Under the pieces are notes generated by a model, which saw only the letters and a program-made list of their open reading frames with translations, was not told the DNA's origin and did no database searches. A DNA stretch of 64,000 nucleotides from Rhodanobacteraceae bacterium (GTDB lineage Bacteria > Pseudomonadota > Gammaproteobacteria > Xanthomonadales > Rhodanobacteraceae), in assembly GCA_004299555.1 (NCBI GenBank), contig SCQU01000021.1, positions 115,308 through 179,307 of the forward strand. Reading direction: 5' to 3'. This document shows, in pieces, positions 53,667 to 62,324 of the stretch. Within the stretch, counting starts at the first letter, position 1; every line of letters starts with the position of its first letter. A program made the translations under genes and the position numbers.

Positions 53667-55393
53667 TCAGGGATGCGCCACCCCTGCGCATCGTTCGCCG
53701 CACGCTGGCGCTGACACCGCACGCCTGGCCGGCATCGGTGCATCCGGTCCTGCAGCGGATCTACGCCGCGCGCGGTGTCGCGTGTCCCAGCGACGCTGGC
53801 CACCGTTTGTCCGGGTTGTTGTTGCCGGACACGCTGGGAGGCATCGCGCGCGCGGTCGCGTTGTTGCGTGAGGCCATCACCCGCGGGCGTCGCATCGTCA
53901 TTGCCGGTGATTACGACTGTGATGGCGCCACCGGTTGTGCGGTGGCGGTGCGCGGGTTGCGGATGCTGGGTGCGCGCAACGTTGGCTATGTGGTGCCGGA
54001 TCGTGCGCTACAGGGTTATGGCCTGACGCCGGCGCTGGTCGCAACCATCGAACCCGCGCCGGATCTCATCATCACCGTCGACAACGGCATCGCGTCGCTG
54101 GCAGGCGTCGCTGCCGCCAAGGCGCGCGCGAGCCAGGTCATCGTCACCGACCACCACTTGCCGGCGCCGGCATTGCCGGCGGCCGACGCCATTGTGAACC
54201 CCAACCTGCCGGGTGACGGCTTCGCCAGCAAGGCATTGTGCGGCGTGGGCGTGATGTTTTACCTGCTGCTGGCGTTGCGCGCGAGCCTGCGGGCGGATGG
54301 CGCGTTCGCGGCGCGCCGCGAACCCGATTTGTCGACACTGCTGGATCTGGTCGCGCTCGGTACCGTGGCGGACCTTGTGCCGCTGGATGCAAACAACCGC
54401 GCACTGGTCGAGGGTGGCCTCAGGCGCATGCGGGCGGGTGCCGCGTGTGCTGGCATCAACGCATTGTTTGCGGTGTCCGGGCGCGACGTGCATGGCGCGG
54501 CCGCGGCGGATCTCGGTTTTGCGATCGGCCCGCGTTTGAACGCTGCCGGGCGGCTCGAAGACATGGCCATTGGCATCGAGTGCCTGTTGGCGGACGACGC
54601 GGCGCGCGCGGGCGAGCTTGCGGCGATCCTGCAGGGCATCAACGCGCAACGTCGCGAGCTGCAGGCGTCCATGGTCGAAGGTGCGCGGGCGGCACTCGAG
54701 CACATCAAGCCGGGTGATGGCTGCGGCCTGTCCCTGTTTGATCCGGCGTGGCATCACGGCGTCGTCGGCCTGGTCGCGGCCAAGGTGAAGGAACGTTGGC
54801 AGCGGCCGGTGGTGGCGTTTGCGCCGGTCGGCGAGGGTGATGAATTGCGCGGGTCGGCGCGCTCGGTACCCGGCTTCCACATTCGCGATGCGCTGGCGGC
54901 GGTGGACGCACGCTGTCCGGGGTTGATCGTCCGTTTCGGCGGCCACGCGATGGCGGCGGGGCTAACCCTGAAGCTGGCCAACTACGCACGCTTTGCCGAG
55001 GTGTTTGACGCCGTCGTGCGCGAGCGCATCGCGCCCGAGTCACTGCAGCCGGTGCTGGCCAGTGACGGCGAATTGGCGCCGTGCGATTTTGACCTGCGCC
55101 TTGCCAGCCAGTTGCGCGTGGCCGGACCATGGGGGCAGGGTTTCCCCGCACCGGTATTCGACAACGTGTTCGAGTGTGTGGCGCAAAAGGCGATGGGCGT
55201 CGAGGGCGCGCACCGCCGCCTGCAGCTGCGCGATCCGCGCGATGGATGTGACTTCCAGGCGGTGTGGTTTGGCGCCACGGGCGATGTGCCGACCGGCATC
55301 CCGTTGCGGATTGCCTTCGAGCTGTCAGTCAACGAGCGGCGCGGGCGCGAATCGCTGCAACTGCTGGTGCGGCATTGGGAGCCGCTCGCGTGA
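53663..55393 (+). CDS. recJ: Single-stranded-DNA exonuclease RecJ
   Basis: A 576-residue 5'-3' exonuclease used in recombination and mismatch repair. Catalytic motifs of the DHH superfamily are present: DYDCDGATG from Asp83, TVDNGI near residue 137, DHH near residue 161, and LGTVADLVPLD near residue 234. The DHHA1 domain shows GSARSVPGFHIRDALA and RFGGHAMAAGLTL near residue 430. The GTG at 53663 overlaps the rpfE-like stop by four bases. It ends the run that begins at carA. Confidence 0.95.
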   Translation: MIRDAPPLRIVRRTLALTPHAWPASVHPVLQRIYAARGVACPSDAGHRLSGLLLPDTLGGIARAVALLREAITRGRRIVIAGDYDCDGATGCAVAVRGLRMLGARNVGYVVPDRALQGYGLTPALVATIEPAPDLIITVDNGIASLAGVAAAKARASQVIVTDHHLPAPALPAADAIVNPNLPGDGFASKALCGVGVMFYLLLALRASLRADGAFAARREPDLSTLLDLVALGTVADLVPLDANNRALVEGGLRRMRAGAACAGINALFAVSGRDVHGAAAADLGFAIGPRLNAAGRLEDMAIGIECLLADDAARAGELAAILQGINAQRRELQASMVEGARAALEHIKPGDGCGLSLFDPAWHHGVVGLVAAKVKERWQRPVVAFAPVGEGDELRGSARSVPGFHIRDALAAVDARCPGLIVRFGGHAMAAGLTLKLANYARFAEVFDAVVRERIAPESLQPVLASDGELAPCDFDLRLASQLRVAGPWGQGFPAPVFDNVFECVAQKAMGVEGAHRRLQLRDPRDGCDFQAVWFGATGDVPTGIPLRIAFELSVNERRGRESLQLLVRHWEPLA

Positions 55394-55439
55394 AGTGGGC
55401 AAGGCCCGACTTGGGCCGGGCCGCGCCTGATTGCCAAGC

Positions 55440-55459
55440 GGTACGGCTTTTACCGTACC
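55440..55459. terminator. Stem-loop between convergent recJ and duplicated secreted gene
   Basis: GGTACGG and CCGTACC flank CTTTTA, between two other short stems (GGCCCG/CGGGCC at about 55403 and CCCACA/TGTGGG at about 55459). The 78-base region separates two convergent stops. No T-run follows, so it may be a bidirectional structure barrier. Confidence 0.45.
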
Positions 55460-55471
55460 CCACACTGTGGG

Positions 55472-56263
55472 TTACTGCTTGTTGGACACGAACGTCATGG
55501 AGCGATCCGCCTTCACGTTGTGGCCGTGGGTCTTCATGGTCTTGCCATCCGCTGCCACGGTCATGGAATCCCAACGGGTGACCTTGCCGTCGCGGTAAAA
55601 GGTTTCGCGCAAGGTGTTCTTGCCTTCTCGTTTTACCGCGACGGTAGTACCGGTCACACCGGATCCGTCCGTGTACGGCACTGCTTTGCCATTGATCTCG
55701 GCGGTGTAGGAGTCGCCGGTTGGATCGCTGTAGCTGATGTTCTTGCCATCAACCTTGTAGGTACTGATCAAGCCATTCCCGGATGCGCCGACAACATGAC
55801 TCAAACGCCAAGAGCCGGCCACGGCGTTCGATCCGTGCGCGCCCTTGGCTACCCGGCCGTACGCAGCCTTGCCGTTCACAATTTCGGAACCATTCTGGTA
55901 AATGGTGAGCTCGCTGGTGGCGGTCTTGCCGTCCGAGGCCACTGTGAAGGTGCTGCTCGACACGACCTTGCCATCCTTCTTGTCGGTTTCCTGGATGCTG
56001 TGGTCGTTCATGACCTTGATGGCCACCGTGTTGAAACCAGGATGCCCGGTGACTGCATGATCCTGGCCGTCGGCCTTCACGTTGATCGGCGGCGTGCAGT
56101 TGCAGTGGTACATACCGTTCGTGAGCGACATCACCAGCGGTTGGCCGGATTGATGCACCGTGGTCGGATCCATCTTCCAGGTCCCTGTGAATGCGCTCTG
56201 TGCGAATGCGCACACGGGAACGAACAACACGAGCGCGAGGCCCGCGATGAGCAGCCGCTTCAT
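55472..56263 (-). CDS. Exported protein with two homologous halves
   Basis: A 263-residue secreted protein without a family I can name. The signal peptide MKRLLIAGLALVLFVPVCAFA is clear, and GGAGG before the ATG at 56263 fixes the start. Residues about 23-130 and 148-260 look like diverged copies: FTGTWKMD aligns with VAGSWRLS, NTVAIKVMNDHSIQETDKKD with TTVAVKREGKNTLRETFYRD, and FTVASDGKTAT with MTVAADGKTMK. A CxC pair (HCNC) is at about residues 54-56. The fold is probably a duplicated lipocalin-like or beta-sheet domain, which is a guess. Convergent with recJ. Confidence 0.75.
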   Translation of the reverse strand: MKRLLIAGLALVLFVPVCAFAQSAFTGTWKMDPTTVHQSGQPLVMSLTNGMYHCNCTPPINVKADGQDHAVTGHPGFNTVAIKVMNDHSIQETDKKDGKVVSSSTFTVASDGKTATSELTIYQNGSEIVNGKAAYGRVAKGAHGSNAVAGSWRLSHVVGASGNGLISTYKVDGKNISYSDPTGDSYTAEINGKAVPYTDGSGVTGTTVAVKREGKNTLRETFYRDGKVTRWDSMTVAADGKTMKTHGHNVKADRSMTFVSNKQ

Positions 56264-56406
56264 GATTGCCTCCAAGGTGGGGCCCGGGCACTTGCGACCG
56301 GCACCTTGGCCCTGAGGCGCCGCCCCCAGACTTTGTACGCGGCCGCGTTAGTCATGTGTAAAGGCCGTGTGCAGCCAGTGTGACGGCCACCCGGCAGGGA
56401 CGCGGT

Positions 56407-57066
56407 TCAGCGTTTGCGCGCGAGGCTCAGGCCATCGCCGATGGGCAGCACGGCCAGGTCCACGCGTGCATCGGCATGCAGTTTGTCGTTGAGGGCCTGC
56501 AATGCACGCGTGTCCTCGTCTTGCGCAGGGTGCGCCACCGCGCCGTTCCACAGGGTATTGTCGAACGCGATGAGGCCACCCGGCCGCACCAATTGCAGGC
56601 AGCGCTCGTAGTAGGCGTCGTAACCGGTCTTGTCGGCGTCGATGAAGGCAAAGTCATAGGCGCCGGCGGCGCCGGCTGCGAGCCTCGCGTCCAGCGTCTC
56701 GCTGGCCGGAGCGATCACCAACTCGATTTTGCCCGCGACGCCCGCGCGCTGCCAGTAGGGCTTGCCGATCGCGGTGTATTCGGCGCTGGTGTCGCAGGCC
56801 AGCAGTCGCCCGTCAGGAGGCAGCGCCAGGGCCACGGTCAAGGCACTGTAGCCGGTGAAGGTCCCGACTTCGAGGGTGCGCCTGGCGCCCATGAGCTTCA
56901 CCAGCAGCTGCATGAACTGGCCTTGTTCGGGTGCGATCTGCATGCCGCCGTGCGGGTGTTTGGCGGTGGCTTCGCGCAGCGCGGTTTGCTCGGGGTGCTC
57001 GCGCAGCGAGTGCTTGAGCAGGTAGTTGTATACGGTGTCGTCAAGCTGGATGGTTTTGCGTGACAT
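56407..57066 (-). CDS. Class I SAM-dependent O-methyltransferase
   Basis: A 219-residue enzyme of the caffeoyl-CoA O-methyltransferase-like family (O-methyltransf_3). The SAM loop is RTLEVGTFTGYSALTVALALP near residue 64, the metal-binding Asp is in YDFAFIDADKTGYDAYYE near residue 140, and the FDNTLWNGAV block near residue 170 carries the second metal ligands. Substrates are usually catechol-like but cannot be told here. The ATG at 57066 begins the typical MSRKTIQLDDTVYNYLL. It is divergent from a small plus-strand gene. Confidence 0.9.
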   Translation of the reverse strand: MSRKTIQLDDTVYNYLLKHSLREHPEQTALREATAKHPHGGMQIAPEQGQFMQLLVKLMGARRTLEVGTFTGYSALTVALALPPDGRLLACDTSAEYTAIGKPYWQRAGVAGKIELVIAPASETLDARLAAGAAGAYDFAFIDADKTGYDAYYERCLQLVRPGGLIAFDNTLWNGAVAHPAQDEDTRALQALNDKLHADARVDLAVLPIGDGLSLARKR

Positions 57067-57167
57067 GGGGCCGCCTCGGAAATTGAGGCCACCATGTTCG
57101 CACCTTTGCCAAGGGCCGGCGGCGGCGGCACTTGCGCGCCGGGGTGTGATCTGGGAGAGTCGGCAGC

Positions 57168-57287
57168 ATGTCAAGGAAATCCGCCAGCAAGCTGCCTGCG
57201 TCCGTGCGTTTGCCGCCATCGGCGCTTGCGGCGGCGTTGAACAATCGCGCGAACAACAACGCCACCTACCGGCGGGCTCGCGCGTAG
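57168..57287 (+). CDS. 39-residue basic small protein with its own terminator
   Basis: An open frame from ATG 57168 to TAG 57285-57287. GGGAGAG lies eight bases upstream, and a strong intrinsic terminator follows 27 bases after the stop. The product is rich in Ala, Arg, Ser and Asn, with no hydrophobic stretch; it starts MSRKSASKLPASVRLPPS. This self-contained layout suggests a true small gene or a small RNA. I recognise no family. Confidence 0.45.
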   Translation: MSRKSASKLPASVRLPPSALAAALNNRANNNATYRRARA

Positions 57288-57313
57288 CAGCAGGATCCAC
57301 CCGAATACGCGAC

Positions 57314-57337
57314 CAAGCCCGCCACCAGCGGGTTTTT
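57314..57337 (+). terminator. Intrinsic terminator upstream of asnB
   Basis: AAGCCCGC-cacca-GCGGGTTTTTTATT forms a 5-bp GC core extended by G-T and A-T pairs, followed by six T residues. It closes the 39-residue gene's transcript and separates it from asnB. Confidence 0.85.
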
Positions 57338-57384
57338 TATTGCACGAGTTTTGCAACCGAAATGCATTGACGGAGGCACGCGCC

Positions 57385-59052
57385 ATGTGTGGGATCTTCG
57401 GGATGTTCGATCTGCAGCCGGGCGACGACGTGCCCGCCTTGCGCCGGCAGGCGCTGGAGTGCTCGCGGCGCCAGCGCCACCGTGGCCCCGACTGGAGCGG
57501 GGTGTTTGCCGACGCAGCGGCAATCCTCGTCCACGAGCGTCTGGCCATCGTTGACCCCGGCTCGGGTGCCCAGCCGCTGCGCTCGCGCGACGGCCATCTG
57601 GTATTGGCGGTCAATGGCGAAATCTACAACCATCGCGAACTGCGTCAGGCATGCGGCTACGACTTCACCACGGGTTCGGACTGCGAGGTCATCAATGCGC
57701 TGTACGCGGGCGGTGATCCCGATTTCGTCAAACGGCTGAATGGCATTTTTGCATTCGCGCTGTGGGATGCCGCGGCGCGCCGCTATCTGATTGCGCGCGA
57801 TCCCATCGGCGTGTGTCCGTTGTATTGGGGCCACGATACGCAGGGACGCCTGTGCGTGGCGTCGGAAATGAAGGCGCTGGTGGGCGTGTGCGCGGATGTC
57901 GGCGAGTTCCCGCCCGGGCAGGTGTATGACAGCGCGAGGGGCGGGTTGCGCTGCTATTACCGGAAGCCGTGGCGCGGGTACGCGGCTACCCAGGGCCGCG
58001 TCACGCCGCCCGGCGCGTTGCGGCAGGCATTCGAGCGCGCCGTACACCGGCAGCTGATGGCCGACGTGCCCTATGGTGTGCTGCTGTCGGGCGGGCTGGA
58101 TTCCTCGCTGGTGGCGGCGTGTGCCGCCAGGTTTGCGCGCGAACGGGTCGAAGACGATGACGCGAGTGAGGCCTGGTGGCCCCGGCTGCATTCGTTTGCG
58201 ATCGGCCTGGACGGCTCGCCCGACCTTGCCGCCGCGAAGGTTGCGGCGGACGCCCTTGGCACCGTCCACCACGGCTTTACCTACACGCTCGAGGAAGGCC
58301 TGGATGCGTTGCCGGACGTGATTCGTCATGTCGAGAGTTACGACGTGACGACGGTGCGCGCATCGACGCCGATGTACCTGCTGGCGCGCCGGATCAAGGC
58401 CATGGGCGTGAAGATGGTGCTGTCGGGCGAGGGTTCCGACGAGCTGTTTGGCGGGTATCTGTACTTCCACAAGGCGCCTTCGGCCGAAGCCTTCCACGCC
58501 GAAACGGTGCGCAAGCTGGATGCCCTGCACAGCTACGACTGCCTGCGGGCGAACAAGTCCATGGCGGCGTGGGGTATCGAAGCGCGGGTGCCATTCCTGG
58601 ACCTTGAATTCATCGACGTCGCCATGGGCATGGATGCCAGCTGCAAGATGGCGGGACCGGGCCGCATCGAGAAGGCGGTGTTGCGCGAAGCCTTCCAGGG
58701 CACGCTGCCGCGGGAAATCCTGTGGCGGCAGAAGGAGCAGTTCAGCGACGGTGTCGGCTATGGCTGGATCGACGGTTTGAAGGCGTACGCGGAGCACGCG
58801 GTCAGCGGGCGCGAATTTGCGGCTGCCGCGTCGCGGTACCCGTTGAACACACCGGCAACCAAGGAAGCGTATTGGTATCGCCGCCTCTTTGAAGGGTTCT
58901 ATCCCGGCGACGCGTGCGCGGCCACGGTACCCGGCGGCAAGTCGATCGCGTGTTCGTCGTCCGTGGCGCTCGATTGGGACCCGGCGTTCGCGCACCTTGC
59001 CGATCCATCGGGCCGCGCGGTGCGTGGGGTCCATGCGCAGGCGCTGGCCTGA
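57385..59052 (+). CDS. asnB: Asparagine synthase (glutamine-hydrolysing) AsnB
   Basis: A 555-residue enzyme making asparagine from aspartate, ATP and glutamine. The start MCGIFGMF places the nucleophilic Cys2 at the N-terminus after removal of Met, so the ATG at 57385 is certain; GGAGG is 8 bases upstream. The glutaminase domain shows RHRGPDWSG near residue 33 and VNGEIYNH near residue 75. The synthase domain shows the PP-loop LLSGGLDSSLVA near residue 234 and LSGEGSDELFGGY near residue 348. It stands where xanthomonads usually have other genes between recJ and prfB. Confidence 0.95.
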   Translation: MCGIFGMFDLQPGDDVPALRRQALECSRRQRHRGPDWSGVFADAAAILVHERLAIVDPGSGAQPLRSRDGHLVLAVNGEIYNHRELRQACGYDFTTGSDCEVINALYAGGDPDFVKRLNGIFAFALWDAAARRYLIARDPIGVCPLYWGHDTQGRLCVASEMKALVGVCADVGEFPPGQVYDSARGGLRCYYRKPWRGYAATQGRVTPPGALRQAFERAVHRQLMADVPYGVLLSGGLDSSLVAACAARFARERVEDDDASEAWWPRLHSFAIGLDGSPDLAAAKVAADALGTVHHGFTYTLEEGLDALPDVIRHVESYDVTTVRASTPMYLLARRIKAMGVKMVLSGEGSDELFGGYLYFHKAPSAEAFHAETVRKLDALHSYDCLRANKSMAAWGIEARVPFLDLEFIDVAMGMDASCKMAGPGRIEKAVLREAFQGTLPREILWRQKEQFSDGVGYGWIDGLKAYAEHAVSGREFAAAASRYPLNTPATKEAYWYRRLFEGFYPGDACAATVPGGKSIACSSSVALDWDPAFAHLADPSGRAVRGVHAQALA

Positions 59053-59118
59053 ACGGCACCTGCGGCGGGCCTCCGTTTGGGCGTACGCTAGGCACCTTCG
59101 CGACCGGAGGGCGGCACC

Positions 59119-59994
59119 ATGTTGCAGCGGGCGGGCTGGAAAGTGCTGGTCGGGCTGCTGGGCGCGTTGTGCGCCGGCGGCGTCGCGTGTGCGGCTGCCG
59201 ACGGGCCCATCGTTGCCCCGGGAGATGCCGCGGCGATGCTGCAGCAAGCCGTCGCCGGCAGCTGGCGCCCGGCCGCGCACAAGGCCCGCGACCGGTATCG
59301 GCATCCGGTGCAGACGCTCGAATTTTTCGGCATCAAGCCTGACCAGACCGTGATCGAGCTGGCCCCGGGCGGCGGTTGGTACACCGAAATCCTGGCGCCG
59401 TTCCTGTACGCCCACGGACACCTCATCGAAGCGGCGGCGCCGGCTGCCAGCAAGAGCCAATTCATGGCCCGGATGGCGGCGGCCTATGCCGCCAAGCTCA
59501 AGGCCGATCCGGCCGTGTATGGCCGCATCGAAAAGGTCATTCCATTTGCGCCGCCGGCCCAGGTGCAGCTCGGGCCGGATGGTTCGGCCGACCTGGTCGT
59601 GACCTTCCGCAACACCCATGACTGGATGAACGACAGCCCGGCGACGCTCGCCAGGGTGTTCAAGTCCGTGTTCGACGTGCTGAAGCCGGGCGGCGTGTTC
59701 GGGGTGGTTGAGCATCGTGCCAAGCCGTTTGCGGACGCCGTGGAAAGTTCGAAACAGTTGCACCGGTTGCCCGAGGACTACCTGATCGAGCTGGGCCTGA
59801 AGTCGGGCTTTGAGCTCGGGGGCGTGTCCGAGATCAATGCCAACCCGAAGGACCCGGAAAACGTCAACGTGCACAGCCTGCCGCCCGATCTTGACTGGGG
59901 TGACACCGCGGCGCAGAAAAAGGCATACGCTAAAATCGGCGAGTCCGACCGGATGACATTGAAGTTCGTCAAACCGGCCGCACGCCCGCGTTGA
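59119..59994 (+). CDS. Exported class I methyltransferase-like protein
   Basis: A 291-residue protein with a SAM-methyltransferase fold (COG4798-like). A signal peptide is clear (VLVGLLGALCAGGVACAAA). The SAM loop is VIELAPGGGWYTEILAPFLY near residue 78, and the later block DVLKPGGVFGVVEHRA near residue 195 is typical. SAM is not expected outside the cytoplasm, so either the leader is retained as an anchor facing the cytoplasm or the fold does something else; this puzzle is known for the family. It starts ATG 59119 and follows asnB by 66 bases. Confidence 0.82.
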   Translation: MLQRAGWKVLVGLLGALCAGGVACAAADGPIVAPGDAAAMLQQAVAGSWRPAAHKARDRYRHPVQTLEFFGIKPDQTVIELAPGGGWYTEILAPFLYAHGHLIEAAAPAASKSQFMARMAAAYAAKLKADPAVYGRIEKVIPFAPPAQVQLGPDGSADLVVTFRNTHDWMNDSPATLARVFKSVFDVLKPGGVFGVVEHRAKPFADAVESSKQLHRLPEDYLIELGLKSGFELGGVSEINANPKDPENVNVHSLPPDLDWGDTAAQKKAYAKIGESDRMTLKFVKPAARPR

Positions 59995-60074
59995 CCCCGC
60001 GCGTCGAATGCCGCCGCGGAGGCCGTGCGGCGCAGCCGCATGCACCCCCATTTCAAACCTGAGAAGGAACCTTC

Positions 60075-60632
60075 ATGAGTCAGCAACGTCCCGTCATCGC
60101 CGTATTGGTCGGCAGCCTGAGCAAGGAATCCATCAACCGCAAGCTTGCGCAGGCGCTGGAAAAGCTGGCCGGCGCGCGCGCCGAGTTCCGGCACGTACGG
60201 CTGGATGACTTGCCCGTATACAACCGCGATATCGACGCCAACTACCCGGCCAGTTTTCTGCGTCTGAAAAACGACATCAAGACGGCCGACGGGGTGCTGT
60301 TTGTTACGCCGGAGAACAACCGGTCGGTGCCGGCCGTGCTCAAGAACGCGATCGACATCGCGTCGCGGCCGTGGGGAACCAACTCCTTCGCGGGCAAGCC
60401 GGGCGCCGTCATCGGGACTTCAACCGGTGCCATGGCGAGCGCGCTGGCGCAACAGCATCTGCGCAACGTGTGCGTGTTCATCGACGTCTTGATGATGGCC
60501 CAGCCCGAGGCCTTCGTGCGGTACCACGACGGGCTCATTGCCGACGACGGCAGCGTCACGGATGCAAGCGTCGCCAAATTCCTTGGCAACTTCATTGACA
60601 AGTATCTGGCGTGGGTTGCGCGTTTGGGCTGA
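60075..60632 (+). CDS. NAD(P)H-dependent FMN reductase family protein
   Basis: A 185-residue flavodoxin-fold reductase similar to ChrR/YieF and azoreductase-like quinone reductases. The FMN-phosphate loop is GSLSKESINRKLAQAL near residue 13; the second loop is TPENNRSVPAVLKNAID near residue 78 (PEYNxSxP in relatives, so the Tyr is Asn here). GTSTGAMASALAQQHLR near residue 113 also fits. It reduces quinones or other acceptors with NAD(P)H in the cytosol. AAGGAA precedes the ATG at 60075. It follows the methyltransferase-like gene by 80 bases. Confidence 0.88.
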   Translation: MSQQRPVIAVLVGSLSKESINRKLAQALEKLAGARAEFRHVRLDDLPVYNRDIDANYPASFLRLKNDIKTADGVLFVTPENNRSVPAVLKNAIDIASRPWGTNSFAGKPGAVIGTSTGAMASALAQQHLRNVCVFIDVLMMAQPEAFVRYHDGLIADDGSVTDASVAKFLGNFIDKYLAWVARLG

Positions 60633-60697
60633 TCCGGCGCGCATGAATGGCACCGCCGGGGCGCGGCGGTACCACCCTTGGTGTGGGCCAGGCAGCC

Positions 60698-61126
60698 TCA
60701 GCGCTCGGGCGGGTTCGGTGCGTCGTCCCAATCGCCGCGTGCGGCGCGGTAGCGGCGAACGCCATACGGCCGCCGCACCAACGTAGACACGCCGGCCAGG
60801 ATCACGAACAGCGGCCACCAGACGCCCCAGTCGAGGTTCGCGAGAAACATCACGCTGACCAGCACCACGGCCGTGGTACACACCAGGTAGTAGATGACCG
60901 CGCCGTCCACGCGGCCATGCCTGCGGTAGAGCTCGAAGGCGCGCGTCGCCGGCGCCATGGCGGCGACCAGGATGAACAACGCCCACCAGTTGCCGCGGGT
61001 CAGAAAGTCCAGCGGATAACCCAGGTTGTTGGCCAGGAACAACACGCCTATCGCGATGATGGCGACGGCGGGAAACAGGCGCCAGTGATGGCCCGCGGGC
61101 GATGGTGGGCGGTCGGCAGGAACCAT
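60698..61126 (-). CDS. Small membrane protein with four hydrophobic segments
   Basis: A 142-residue inner-membrane protein. Hydrophobic segments lie near residues 19-35 (FPAVAIIAIGVLFLANNLGY), 43-60, 74-92 and 95-110 and are followed by an Arg-rich cytosolic tail. The first half resembles the LiaI/LiaF-like transmembrane module (DUF5668), but similarity is modest. AAGGAG eight bases upstream supports the ATG at 61126. It is divergent from the exported hydrolase gene; a possible operator lies between. Function is unknown. Confidence 0.7.
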   Translation of the reverse strand: MVPADRPPSPAGHHWRLFPAVAIIAIGVLFLANNLGYPLDFLTRGNWWALFILVAAMAPATRAFELYRRHGRVDGAVIYYLVCTTAVVLVSVMFLANLDWGVWWPLFVILAGVSTLVRRPYGVRRYRAARGDWDDAPNPPER

Positions 61127-61455
61127 GGCGCGCACTCCTTGTGGGTTTGGTACACGATAGGCCCGCCACGGGCAGTCCGCCAGTGACAGCTGTCAAGCGT
61201 TGCCGTTGATGCCGCGGCGGGCGCCGGAACAGTCAAACAAGCGTTTGATTTACGCTGCGCCCTTTGCTAGCGTGTGCGCGTTGCCGCTTTGGGGCGGGGA
61301 GGCACGCGGCAACCGGTGGCGCCATGAGGGGGTGCCTTGATCGATGCTGCGGCTCCTTGCCGAGGACACGGACGTCGGGTTGCGGCCGGGCCGCTGGCTC
61401 GACACTTGTCGCCGGTGCGGACTGTCCCGCGCGGGCGCGGCGCAGGAGGGGCAAC
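61127..61455. other. Divergent intergenic region with operator-promoter and long leader
   Basis: This 329-base region contains a dyad and promoter at 61233-61273 for the exported hydrolase. The remaining ~175 bases to the hydrolase ATG look like an untranslated leader; I see no gene in them. GGAGGGG lies before the ATG at 61456. Confidence 0.45.
61233..61273 (+). promoter_or_regulatory. Dyad TCAAAC-N4-GTTTGA overlapping a sigma-70 -35
   Basis: The dyad (61233-61248) matches the pattern CAAAC-N2-4-GTTTG of PsrA-type TetR repressors. Its right arm overlaps TTGATT (61245-61250), which is 17 bases from TAGCGT (61268-61273). The arrangement suits repression of the downstream hydrolase operon. Which regulator binds is unknown. 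Confidence 0.5.
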
Positions 61456-62313
61456 ATGAAACGTTTATGGGTGTGTTTGGGGCTGATCGTGTGCGGGATA
61501 GCTTCCGCGTACGCGACGACCGGTGTTGCGTTCGTGCACGGCACCGGTGATCAAACCGATGCCTACGACAATTATTGGCAGCCGGCGATGGTTGAATCGG
61601 TGCGTGAGGGGTTGGCCGATCCGGCCAATTTGCTGGTCGTCAATTGCGACTTTACCCAATACATGTGGACCAGTGGTGCGGCGGGCTGCCTGGCCACGCA
61701 GCTCTACAGCTTCATCCAGGCACGGCACATAACCGACCTTGTGGTCATCACGCATTCGGACGGGGGCAACGTGATGCGCTGGCTCCTGTCCAACCCGACC
61801 TACGACAGCCGCTATCCGGCGATCATTGCCAGCATTCGCTGGGTGGATGCGCTCGCGCCATCCAGCGCCGGCACTCCGCTGGCCGATGCGGTGATGCAGG
61901 GCAACGTGTTTGAATCCGCGCTCGGCTGGCTGCTCGGTTACCAGAATGACGCGGTACGCCAGCAGCAGACGAGCTGGATGGCGTACTACAACCAGAACTT
62001 TCTGCTCGGTACCGCCGGCCGGCCCGCGCTGCCCAAGGGGTTCTGGGACGTCGTGGGTAGCAACGTTGACGCCAACCCGTTTTCCTCGGCTGCGCATTGC
62101 GGCGGTTACGCCGACAGCGTGGGGCTGAAGATCACGCGCGCCTGGCTCGACGATTGCTCGGATGGTTTCATCAATTGTTCGAGTGCGGGTGCCGCGGGCC
62201 AGGTGTGGTTCTATGACACCCAGGCCGCCCAGGGCGGGAACGTGCTGAGCCACAACCAGAGCCGCCGGGCGTGTTTTGGCCTTGACGTCATCCTGCGCAA
62301 CGACCTCGGCTGA
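61456..62313 (+). CDS. Exported alpha/beta-hydrolase, lipase-like
   Basis: A 285-residue secreted protein. The signal peptide MKRLWVCLGLIVCGIASAYA is followed by VAFVHGTGDQ, the oxyanion-hole His-Gly, and the nucleophile elbow THSDGGN near residue 101 (SDGG rather than GxSxG on its first position, which is His). Six or more Cys in the mature part suggest disulfides. Asp/His partners cannot be assigned with certainty. The ATG at 61456 follows GGAGGGG. A DUF4785 gene starts 12 bases downstream, so they are one unit, possibly repressed through the upstream operator. Confidence 0.75.
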   Translation: MKRLWVCLGLIVCGIASAYATTGVAFVHGTGDQTDAYDNYWQPAMVESVREGLADPANLLVVNCDFTQYMWTSGAAGCLATQLYSFIQARHITDLVVITHSDGGNVMRWLLSNPTYDSRYPAIIASIRWVDALAPSSAGTPLADAVMQGNVFESALGWLLGYQNDAVRQQQTSWMAYYNQNFLLGTAGRPALPKGFWDVVGSNVDANPFSSAAHCGGYADSVGLKITRAWLDDCSDGFINCSSAGAAGQVWFYDTQAAQGGNVLSHNQSRRACFGLDVILRNDLG

Positions 62314-62324
62314 GGAGGCACGCC

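Noticed and set aside
57337..60051. A 904-codon open frame on the minus strand
   Set aside because: It crosses asnB and the methyltransferase-like gene in antisense, has no start signal and no domain; both plus-strand genes are well supported.
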